In this document: positions 1-18,919 of the stretch, one piece after another
How positions within the stretch are numbered: position 1 is the stretch's first letter
Layout of the letters: each line of letters starts with the position of its first letter
Assembly (NCBI GenBank): GCA_963170055.1
Contig: CAUJGJ010000242.1
Coordinates: forward strand, 2,091,977-2,114,476
Direction: 5' to 3'
From: Halisarca cf. caerulea
Lineage: Eukaryota > Porifera > Demospongiae > Chondrillida > Halisarcidae
Length of the DNA: 22,500 nucleotides
The notes under the pieces: model-generated
The model's input: the letters and a program-made list of their open reading frames with translations, nothing else
Database searches by the model: none
Told to the model about the DNA's origin: nothing
Program-made: the position numbers and the translations under genes

Positions 1-807
1 TCAATTACACTATCAGAGGTTGTTTCTTGCTTTGTGAGAGATACATTATGAGTTGCTACATTTTCAATACTACAATGTCGGGAGCAACATGTTTTCCCTT
101 CAAGACCCGTAATATTAATAATTTATAATAAATAAGTAGTGACTAACAGACTATACTGATTGGCTTCTCAATTATCGAATCAATCACTTCACAAGCAATA
201 ATGTCGGGTCATATATATACACTGCGCAGATACACAGATAATTTTAAAGCAGTGTGTAGTAACATTAGTTAATCCACGGTGGGAACACAGCAATTAGTTC
301 TTGCTTGCAATCTTTTTGTGAGTACAGAAAAGGTGTAATAACCTCTCAGTGTTACGTATCATTAGTTACAACCCATGTTTATACACACTAAACATGAAGG
401 GCATTATGTGAGCCTTACTTGAAAATCTCGTGTAGGTTCACATTCCTATACCAGTCTTTTATGTGCATACAAAACATTTTAAATTATATAATTATATTTG
501 ACATTGTGCAAAACTCCTCGCATTCCACTGATATACTTCGAGTATTAAAGCAAATGTTATTATCATGCAATTAATGTTCTGCACATAAAACATTGATGTG
601 CACATCATGAGCGACATGCATATTTCTCAGCTTATAGTGGAGATAATCCGGAAAATGTGACATCTTATAATAATTTTTGCTTCATAAGTAAAACTAGCAG
701 TCCCACTATTATAAGCAAGTATATTTGAAATTACAATTTCTCCATTTTAAATTAGTGGTATCCCATACATTTATAGCAATTCATTTGTTAAGCCATAAGG
801 GCATTCT
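1..807. other. 3' flank of gene A, nothing recognised
   Basis: AT-rich sequence downstream of the gene A stop; probably 3' UTR plus intergenic DNA. No AATAAA on the minus strand was seen and no open frame with a recognisable domain. Confidence 0.45.
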
Positions 808-9083
<8,276 letters not shown>

Positions 9084-9255
9084 TTTTAGGTATTGGACTT
9101 AATCTTTCATTGGTGGTCCTAGATCACTTTTGATAACAATTATATTTCCTCTGTGACTTTAAACTGTCTGTATGCAGTATACTGTCCCCAACTCTAGGTT
9201 GTGAATGTCTCCAAGTGGATTGTCGCTTATCTACTTAAAAGCGTTGACACATCTG

Positions 9256-9316
9256 GAGTAAGCAGCCATACAAATTGTGGGGATATCACAAGATTGTCAG
9301 GTTCATTTTCACTAAT
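9256..9316 (-). promoter_or_regulatory. Conserved upstream block, gene A proximal promoter
   Basis: A block shared by all four first exons, written on the plus strand: GAGTAAGCAGCCATACAAAT, TGTGGGGATATCACA, then TTGTCAGGTTCA. It lies about 170-230 bp upstream of the ATG at 9083. Conservation while the surrounding sequence diverges points to a promoter or enhancer; which factor binds is unknown. Confidence 0.6.
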
Positions 9317-9539
9317 ATTAAGTGTTGGATGTCTTTTACATTGTACATAAGCAATAATAATTATGTCTGCATGACAGGGAGAGTTGCATTTTGGAACCTT
9401 AGGGTAGTCAGCTATCAGTGCACTTTTGAAAGCATCACTAGCAGACATATCCTGAAGTTATTACTTATCACAGCAGAAGACTTTGAAATCACAATAGTAA
9501 TTTAAGGACAGGCACACGCACAGATATAAGCAGTGTATA

Positions 9540-9542
<3 letters not shown>

Positions 9543-9627
<85 letters not shown>

Positions 9628-9660
9628 CTCACATACACACACACACACATATACACACAC
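9543..9660. repeat. (CA)n microsatellite
   Basis: Long CA tracts with CAAACAAACA and CTCTCACATA interruptions. Confidence 0.97.
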
Positions 9661-9907
9661 AGTATATACTCTTGGTAGCTAGGGTGCTTTTCATTGGCTG
9701 GTGCCTTATTATGCTATTAGCCTGGATATTACCAAGTATAGGGTTGGGAATCACTGCTGCATGCTGTGAGTTAGGTGGACACACCACAGCCCTTCAGCTG
9801 CAGCCAAGCCCTATACCTATCTTGTAGGGCTTGCAACCTCACATATGGGCAATCCCTGATATTGCCTGATTGCCTGAAAGCCTGCATGATTGTTGTATTA
9901 CAAGCGA

Positions 9908-9984
9908 CAAGTGTGTGCGTGTGTGTGTGTGTGTGTGGGAGGGTCTCTCTCTGTGGGTGTGGGTGTTTGCATGTGTGTGTGTAT

Positions 9985-10039
<55 letters not shown>

Positions 10040-10040
10040 C
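9908..10040. repeat. (GT)n microsatellite, interrupted
   Basis: Two GT tracts separated by a GGGAGGGTCTCTCTCTGTGG-like segment. His-Thr and Cys-Val repeat ORFs here are artefacts. Confidence 0.96.
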
Positions 10041-10057
10041 ATGACTGTGTTTACATG

Positions 10058-10245
10058 TGATGTTTACACTCTCTTCTGTATATACTGCAATACCAGTTAC
10101 CATTCCTATAGTAAGTAGATGATGCATATTGTTAAATTATTTTGTAGTGTCTACTGTACATGCCTGATTGTCTAGATTTAGGTTGTGTGATGAATGAGAT
10201 CTGTATACTCTATACAGCCCATGCACCTGAGGAATGGGAGACGTA
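10058..10245. repeat. Segmental repeat, copy 1 (upstream of gene A)
   Basis: Shares ordered blocks with 20361-20560: TGATGTTTACACTCTCTTC, then AGTAGATGAT/ACATAGATGAT, CTGATTGTCTAGAT/CTGATTATCTAGAT, AGGTTGTGT, and CCCATGCACCTGAGGA/CCCATACACCTCAGGA. It shows that the gene A and gene B 5' regions were duplicated together, beyond the exons. Confidence 0.75.
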
Positions 10246-10788
10246 ATTCGATATATATAATACTATGACAGGCACATGACCTTGACCTTCATCAACCTTC
10301 TGGTAAAGGGAGTCTATCCTAAGTTAGAAGGAAAATCATTCGCATCTCTCCGTTAAAAGCATGTACGGTAAATTACAGATCATGTTTGTACAAATCACTA
10401 TCTGATTCAGCAACATACACTTGTATAAGTGCGTATTTATCATCAACTGTAGAGTCTGCCTGAATTGATGTTGGTTACTTATCCCACTTCCTCAGTTTGA
10501 TTTATAGTCTCCATTCCTAGCACAATCAATACACAATCACTCATTACAACTGCACGAAACAGGAAAAATACAGTGCAAGTTTTCATTCATTTGGTAATAT
10601 TGTGATATTCGAAGAACACAATTTCTAGGATGCATGTTTCATAATGCATAATAATATATATGACTGATTGACTCAATTAATTGCTGCATGAAGTGCTATT
10701 CATGATAATTACAAAAACTGTCTCATAGTTATGTCAATGGAATGTATTTTGTGTAATATTGTTGATCTACATTATTATTATTTCATTA

Positions 10789-10827
<39 letters not shown>

Positions 10828-10963
10828 TATATATGACACAATAATTATTTTGTGATTATGCATTTAATAATATTAACGTGAATACACATAATATGGTCTA
10901 TAACTAAGCCTCAAGCAGTCATATTATAGAAACCTAATCAAGCTACAAAACGTAATTACTTAC

Positions 10964-11012
10964 CAAGTAAAATCAGAATCCACAGCATGCATACATGTTC
11001 ATTTATATCCAT
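10964..11012 (-). CDS. Gene A distal alternative first coding exon (signal peptide)
   Basis: ATG at 11012 reads MDINEHVCMLWILILL and ends with donor CTTG|GTAAGTA in phase 1. Spliced to 8452 it gives MLWILILLVLSATNGQ, a stronger hydrophobic core than the proximal exon. It carries its own conserved upstream block at 11219-11272. It could be an alternative first exon of gene A or a relic of a deleted gene copy. Confidence 0.7.
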
Positions 11013-11218
11013 GGTCCAGAATCACTCTGATCTATAACATTTTTCTCTATAAGACTCACACACCAGAAAAAGGATCTGATACGATGTCAATGTATATACC
11101 AAGTAGCTACACTGAGTGTTTGCTGAGTATATATACTTCACTAGCAGTCTGCAGTATCTGTTACAGGTTGTCTTGATTTGGATTATTACTTATCTATTAA
11201 TTTTACTCCAGTTGGGTG

Positions 11219-11272
11219 TATGAGCAGCCATGCAAATGATTGTGGGAAATTCACAACACTGTCAGGTTAATA
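11219..11272 (-). promoter_or_regulatory. Conserved upstream block, gene A distal promoter
   Basis: Plus-strand reading TATGAGCAGCCATGCAAATG, ATTGTGGGAAATTCACA, CTGTCAGGTTAA, aligning with the blocks at 9256, 19992 and 21749. It lies about 207-260 bp upstream of the ATG at 11012. Confidence 0.58.
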
Positions 11273-11479
11273 TTACCCAAAACTATGTTTAACTTATATA
11301 TTTTCCCATAAACAAATATATTGGTTTCTAGGTGAAGCCATATAGCATATGATTGGCTAAAATGAACCTGACTTCCTGCAATCCATAAATTTCTGGCTGC
11401 TTAAACACTTTGCATATCTTCAGCATCAAAGTTAAGGTAATTCAATCAGAGGTAGGCTGTTTTTTGTTCATACTAATCT

Positions 11480-11760
11480 GACGACCCGTGCAAGGAATTC
11501 GCAGCAGACTTTCAATAATGTTCCCAGTGTTGTTCGGAGGGTAACCTCAAAGGGGGTTCTCTCTGTTTGCTTGCGAATTGACAGATATTGAAAATTTGCC
11601 CGTACTTAGCTGCGAGACGCCATCTTCGTTGTACGGACCAACACGGAGTGAAATACGGATTTTTCATGCCTATCCTTTGTCACGGATCTCCTCTTAGGGA
11701 AAAGAGCGATCGCTTGATAACTTCTCAAACTTTTCGACACTATAGTTGGTGAGTGTTGTT
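11480..11760. promoter_or_regulatory. CpG-containing segment, possible promoter
   Basis: Within AT-rich surroundings this stretch has clustered CpGs (GACGACCCG, GCGAGACGCC, TACGGACC, AAAGAGCGATCGC, TTCGACAC). On the minus strand it contains GAAGATGGCGTCTC, which matches the AAGATGGCG core known as a YY1/promoter motif in animals. On the plus strand a donor-like TTG|GTGAGTG sits at about 11748-11756, so an unannotated 5' exon is conceivable. No protein is supported. Confidence 0.3.
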
Positions 11761-12642
11761 TTCAATGTAAACTGATAGAAAATTGACTTAACATATGCTC
11801 TACACAACAATAAATAATAAGTGCATGTCCAAAATCTGACATAATTTACCATTTTGGCGGACCATCCGGCATTGATGGTTATTTATTCAGCATCCTAATA
11901 TGTAATAGCATTCATTGCGGACAACTTTTGAGTTTAGACTGCTATTAACTATGCATGTGCTAACATTTCCTCTGTAACTGTCACCAATTAAATACAGAAA
12001 TTTTGTAAAAAAAAAATGCCCGTTTATCATGCATACATAGGCTTTGCACATCACTGACAAACATAATGCCCTATCTCTGACTTTTTGCTAAGTGATCCCG
12101 CATGGCCGAACCATTGGGAGTGGAGTTACAGGTCTTGTGCTTGGTGCATGCATATTGTATCACTACATAATAGGGGTGCAAGGCAGGGTACCGAAGCAGC
12201 TGGGCCCATATTCAGTGGCACTTTCTCACTAACTGATTTTCAATGGCTCACTACCAATGGGGCTCCTTTGGGGATTAACATAGGTGGGCACAATACATCG
12301 CACTGTGCATATTGCAGGCTGTGGTATTATAAGTTGTAAGTTGTAAGTTACAAGTGTTTGCACAGGCGTGTGTACATGCATGCATGTGTGTGTTATTGTG
12401 TGTGCATGGGTGCTGGAGTGTGTTTCTGTATCTTCTTCTGTAGTATTTCATGATATTATGCAAATGTAGAACCTAACAAGAAGACATATATGCAGTATAA
12501 TGATAATGAGATACACAGAAATTGTTGGTGTATATCTGTATGGTATTGTATAATATTATAAAGAACTGAGATAATAACCTCTTAATGCTATCTTTAGTCT
12601 ATTTATGCAGTGCATTATAATGATGTAGTTGATGTATTATAC

Positions 12643-12736
12643 TCATCTAATTGTAACCCCTTCATAAGCAGGGCTACTTGTCATGGTAACATCAGCATAG
12701 TAGGCTTCATCAACCTTTTCGTAAATGGCATCCACC
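12643..12736 (-). CDS. Gene B last coding exon: cytoplasmic tyrosine tail
   Basis: Acceptor TTTCCCTTTTGGGTTAG before 12736. One base completes the split Lys codon, then [16 protein letters not shown], seven residues (TMTSSPA), YEGVTIR and TGA. Same length (94 bp) and same tyrosine spacing as 808-901. The two diverge between motifs but keep Y, V and the final VTI, which argues for selection on the motifs. Confidence 0.85.
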
Positions 12737-13183
12737 CTAACCCAAAAGGGAAATTGATCACATGAAACAATATGTGTATATAACATGTGTGATTTTACAT
12801 AAGATAGATACATACGACTTGGAGATTTTAAGCCATGCATTGCTATTGTACTCATTTGTGATTATGGTGAACTGTGCAACATACATTTATAGTGTGCGAC
12901 TGACTTGTTTTGAACTGTGGGGTCTGTCTCCCTTGATGCTGGAGGCTTCTTCCACTTCCTCAGTTTGTAGACTCCACGCACTATTCCTAGCACCAGCAGT
13001 ACAGCCACCGCACCAATAGCTATCCCTCCAAATAGCACACCTACGATTGTGGCAGTGTTGTCATTTGCAGGTCTTGGAGCATTCAACAAAGCTAAATAAG
13101 GATAGAGAATAAAATGGACACTGTAGATGTAGACCAAGTGTTGTAATGTGTGGACACATTACAACACTTGGTCCTTACTTGCA

Positions 13184-13255
<72 letters not shown>

Positions 13256-13331
13256 AACACACACAAAAAACACATACACACACACACACACTCACAACAC
13301 ACACACACTACAACACACACACACACACAGC

Positions 13332-13369
<38 letters not shown>

Positions 13370-13455
13370 ACACACACACATGGGCGCGCACACACACACA
13401 ATAAAACTCATTTACAGTAGACAAACAGATACATACCTACCCACCCACCCCCACA

Positions 13456-13486
<31 letters not shown>

Positions 13487-16400
13487 TGTACAAACACACA
13501 AAACACACAAAACACACCCACGTACGCATCCACCCAACCAAGCACCCTCACACTCACACACACTACATTCCAAGTGTATTCCCTCACATGTCGGAAATCT
13601 GTGCATGCATACGTATATAATATACCCACCTGTAGATCCAGTGGTCACCTTTGTTTTGCTACCTTCGCCATTACTGAAAGTGGCCCAAACCTCCACTTCA
13701 TAAGTAGCACCTTCCTCCAGACCAGTGATTGTGTACTGTGTCTGCTGCGAACCAATTGTCCTTGTACTGCTCCAGGTGCTAGATGATGTTTTGCGATATC
13801 TTAGTCTGTATCCAGTAGGATTTATGATACCTAATGGAGGTCTCCATGTTACCACCCATGTTATCTGGGATTCATGTAACCTTGCAGCTAGTGATTGCAC
13901 AAGTTGAGATCCTAAAAGTACAATGTATAGGAGTATATAATGAAGATGGATTTGAAGCAAGCAAAGCCAAACCATCAAACCCACCTGTGCTACCAGCCAT
14001 TGTCCTCACAGGACCTGATCTACTGCTAACAAAAGCCCAAACCTCCACTTCATACCTAGTGCCTGGTTTGAGTACAGGTGTATTGTACTGTCTCTGTGTA
14101 GCAGTCCTCTGTACAGTACTACTCCAATCACCAGGTGATCCACTAGATGGTCTCTCACGATATCTGAGTCGATAGGTAACAGGAGTTGGATAGTTGCTAC
14201 CAGAAGGTGGTCCCCATGTTATGATCAGTCCAAATATGGTAGTGGATGGTCTCATTTGGAAGGAGGTTACTGGACCAGGTACTTTAATATAAATTTTGTT
14301 AGAAGAAAATAGCATATTAATGTTAAAGTGTGCAAATATGGATTTATTTACACCAGTCTTGCAACTACATACCTTGAAGAGTGCTTGCAGTTCCAAATAT
14401 ACTGTGTCCATTTCCTACAGCGGAAACTGCCAAAGCCTCCACTTCATACCTAGTACCTGGTTTGAGTACAGGTGTAGTGTACTGTCTCTGTGTAGCAGTC
14501 CTCCGTACATTACTACTCCAACCACCAGGTGATCCACTAGATGGTCTCTCACGATATCTAAGTTGATAGGTAACAGGAGTTGGATAGGTGCTACCAGAAG
14601 GTGGTCGCCATGTTATGATGAGTCCAAATATGGCAGTGGAAGGTCTTACTTGGAGAGATGATACTGGTCCTGGTACTATGAAAGAATTGAGCAATATATT
14701 AGTCACGGGCCGGGCATGTAGCCAGAAACCTCAAAGAGTTTCAGATTACTAATAAGTATAATATACTGCTAGCCCCTTAGGGACCGAAGACCAGTTATAA
14801 CTGACGCAAACTTTGTTGAGTATTTTTTTGTTAAGATGTCCCTATCAAATCTTTTAGGTGTTCTTATTCTCCAGATTGGACATCTCTAAAGGCCTGCTGT
14901 ACAAGCAGAATACCGAGCGATCTACTCAGTGTGAACTCTCAGAATGCAGATTTCACCATGCGCTGTGTTTATTAATAAATTCACAAATTCTTCATATATC
15001 GTCAACGTAAACACTGTAGTCCATCATTACAACTTGCTGAAGTACACAAGCCTTAGGATAAACAGAAAAACACATGCAGGCAAAAGAAAGTTTGATAGAG
15101 TTTGTTTGACTTGATAATGTGTTGTAATGGGTAAACTGTGAATGCAGTATAAGCCCAAAAACAACCTCCAAAGCGCTTTAATCTGCATTGCAAACCGCCA
15201 GTAAATGTACTTAATTGAGGTACATCTCCACAAACTAAAACCTGGGACAAATCTTCAGTTTCACTCTATTCAGTGGTGAACAGCTTCGATGAATTGGAAT
15301 GCATGATATTTTTCAAGTTTTGTACATAACAAAAAATTATTGACTCGATCAGGACCTTCTGCTGTTGTCTGGACTATTCTTAAGAACCACTCAGGCAAGT
15401 AGGTCACTTCAAACTAAACCATACAGAGGAAAAACAGACCAAAATTGATACACTGAAGCAATTCGCCTATGAAAAGGCCATCTTTATTGTTTGCATAACT
15501 CTGTAAACTAGTTTGTATGACTGCGTTTATAGTGATTCAGCTATATTTTTCTGTACTTCCGAGTGGCTATTGTACTGTTTCAACTACTATGTATCAAGTT
15601 GGAAGTATACTTTTTATTACTACAAGTATATAATTCGGGTACAAAACTGTGGGGCTGCCACCCCTCGTCCCGAATAATTATTACTTGCGAACAATATGTT
15701 ATAAAGGTTTATCTCTGCAACACTGAATGGTATCAGGTTAACGTTCGAAGGGGTTTTATCCTTCGGCTTTGTATTTTTTGCCTTCATTGCAATTTTGAAG
15801 AAAATTCGCTGCATTTTGGCAGTTTCAGCCACTGTTTTATCCCAAAGGTATAAAACTGTGGCGGATTCAGAAAATCTCCCATAATAAAATAATGGCTGCC
15901 GCAACAGCCCCGAAAAATTGGAATTGCCATATTAACCAGATAACCCCCTGTAGTGGACTGTTCCTAAGTTCCAAAACTTATATAGAGGATTGTTGCTGTT
16001 CGGTCGAAGTACAAAGGAAAAATGAATACACTTCAGCCATATGTGTGTGACGGATCAACAAAACGTCTATTGTCCTGGTTATGAAGGACAGTAATAGTAA
16101 CAGAAAAGGTTGCTAATAGCAGGTCAAATCCTCACATGATCTTTCACCAGTGTGCTATGTATAAGGCCTTTTTGGGAATACCACCCTTCATCAGTGGCAC
16201 TGGGTGATATCCTATGACAGCCAGGACCCACCTGAACAGCTGAGGATATGCTGTACTGAGGACTAATGAAATGAGCTTTTGATCTGAGTTGAATATAGCT
16301 AGTCATAGGGGTCGAAAAATGACAAAATTTGGAATTGCCATAACCAGATAACCCCTGTACTGGAAATGCAGTTTTTAAGTTGGAGAACTAGTCTAAGAGG

Positions 16401-18836
16401 CTTTTTTACTGTAGCAAATTATTCATTTAATTGCAGGAGTTAAACCAAAGGTAGGCACAATAAAAGTTGCATGTTACTGTTTTCTACAACTTATCCAATT
16501 TGGTTGCTCAATTTTGAGGTTTTCGGAGTATAGCATAGGATGGCTGCATACAGGGCTTCATCAGAAGTTTTCAAGTGAACAGGTAGAAGAGTAGCAGTGA
16601 CCTATCCTCAGCTATTCAGTTGGTTCCTGGCGGTCAGAAAATGTAACCCAGTGCATGCTACTGTTGAACAGTGGCATTCCCCGGAAAGGCATTATAGTAC
16701 ACTGATGAAATATTGCATGTCGATTTGATCTACCACCAGGAACCTTTTTTGTTGATCTACTATATATTAGATTCCTTCTCTGTAGTCTAACAATAAAGAA
16801 ATGATTAGAATAATGTAGGAAGAGTTTCTGAAGATGTTTACAGAAAACCTTGGAAAACTACCTGGCCATAGGCCTATGATATTGTGCATGTTACAGTGAC
16901 ATGCATGTATGTTGGTTTTGACCATTTTTAACCCCAGAATACTATAAATCAACTGACACCACTACTAGACAAGAATAATAATTAAAAGATCTTAACAGTA
17001 TTGTAGTTGGTAGTTAAAGGTCAGCGTTCACATCTGTATTTTCTATATCTATCTGTTTTATGAATCATGTTCAAAAAGACTTGTTGTCAACTCCTACCAT
17101 TGTAAGTGATGCCCTGTCTCCTGTCACTGTATGGTCCTTGTCCACCTGATAACACAGCTGCCATCCAGATGTAGTAGGTTGTTCTTCTATTAAGTGGACC
17201 CAGTGTGGTAGATGTACCAGTGATTCCACTAGTATCACAGTTAGCATTAGATGGAGGATCAGACTGTGTTCCACTAGTTGTACTGTAACATACAGTGTAG
17301 GTGATACCACTTCCACCAACTGCACTCCATGACACTCTTAAAGCTGGAGATGAACCTTGTACAGTTTTAGTAACAGCAACCATGGAGATACTACTCAATT
17401 GTATTTCTACAAATGCAATATTAAGTACTATATTTTTCAATACTTTACATGCATTGTATACCAAATTAATGTGTTCTTACATTAGTAACAGATCAGGCAC
17501 TCACCAACAGTCACAGTTTCGTGCATTCTTCCGATATGGCATGTGTATGTACCGGCATTGGAAGACTTCATTGACTTGATGACCACAATAGAAACATGTG
17601 GGCCTTTAATCTGATACACATTGGCAGATGAAGTAGTAACTATATCAGAAGCTCCCATCTTCCAGTTAGTATTCTCATCACCTCTGCAAGCAACATGCAG
17701 TCGTGCTCCTTGTGCGACTTGTATTGTCTGGTTTGTTACATCCATTCCATTGAAATACAAAAGGGCATTAGTGGGTAATGCTACATTTAAGGAGTGTATT
17801 ATATACATAGTTAGAAAGTAATACATGACTTTGTAATGGCATCATACAAATGACAGTGAATATTGAAATCTATACTAAGAGCACAAAATGAACATGGATG
17901 ACTGTAGAAGTCTATAGTGTATGTGTACAGGATAATTATTACTAAGTACATGCCTATGTCATTCATGGCAATCTGCTATTCATGGCAATAAAATATATAT
18001 ACACTGACGATTAGGCAATCCTATAATTGGCACAGGTCATATATAAGGCATAACCACCATTTTTGCGGGGTCATGAACACATGTACTCCCACTTCACTTT
18101 TGTTTTGAGTTTTTAAAGCATCAGAAAAGCTTAAAGTGTGTAAAAACAATGTCCTCCTATCTTGTTTTATTCAACTATAAGTGTAACAGCAACTTGGGAA
18201 TTGGCCAAGAAAGACATTATTTCGATGGTGATTTGATCGCAGGGGATACGGTGCAGTCTTCTTCTCAGTCAGTGTACATACATATTGTATGAATCATAGC
18301 TGCCAGGTGTATTGCACACATATACGACTCTCAGTCCCGGTCATTGGAAGTTTGTGGATAGGCATGCCCTTCACCTTCGGCTCAGGGCATACCGTAGAGC
18401 GGGAAATTTCGCGAGGTAATACTTTCGCTATATTCGCGAATTGTACAGATTCGCGAAACTTTAACTGCGAAAATATATATAACAAGATTCTCCAAGAAAT
18501 GGAGCGTTAAGCTCAGCGAAAGCATGCTACAAACTTGAAACAGTCTAGAAATAGACGCAAATGACTTGGAAACGTAAAAAAACGCAAATACCAATCTTCA
18601 CATCGTGAAAATTAAACTCGCGAAATTTACTTTTTACTTCGATTCACGAAAATTTATGCCGCGAAAATTTCCCGCTCTACGGTATCTATCCACAACTTTC
18701 TCTGACTTCGACATATGTGTTGTATATGTGCGCAATACACCTGGCAGGCATGATATAAACATTACATATATTTGTATATCTATCTATCTATCAGTCTATC
18801 TATCTATCTATATAACTATCTATCTATATATCTATA

Positions 18837-18919
<83 letters not shown>

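Larger units (their letters stand above)
9084..10963. other. Spacer between the two gene A first exons
   Basis: It contains the conserved upstream block, two (CA)n arrays (9543-9660), two (GT)n arrays (9908-9938 and 9965-10033), a segment homologous to 20361-20560, and an A-rich run at 10795-10822. It would be intronic in transcripts that start at 11012. No exon-like frame was seen. Confidence 0.6.
11013..12642. other. Intergenic spacer between genes A and B
   Basis: It holds the distal gene A promoter block, a CpG-richer segment at about 11480-11760 (listed separately), and the presumed 3' UTR side of gene B. A candidate polyadenylation hexamer for gene B (AATAAA on the minus strand, 11882-11887) lies about 760 bases past the gene B stop. 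An 84-codon open frame at 12085-12339 has no recognisable domain and is not called. Confidence 0.5.

Noticed and set aside
12085..12339. 84-codon plus-strand frame
   Set aside because: No signal peptide, domain, splice partner or homologous copy visible; length is compatible with chance.
13146..13703. Thr-His and Cys-Val repeat open frames up to 185 codons
   Set aside because: Translation of the (CA)n tract; the plus-strand frame only runs on by passing antisense through the FN3 exon.
13834..14532. Plus-strand open frames across the FN3 exons
   Set aside because: They are the antisense shadow of well-supported minus-strand exons with matching splice sites.
15563..15904. Overlapping frames of about 95 codons on both strands in the gene B intron
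   Set aside because: Neither shows a domain, and overlap on both strands in repeat-like sequence suggests an unclassified transposon relic rather than a gene.
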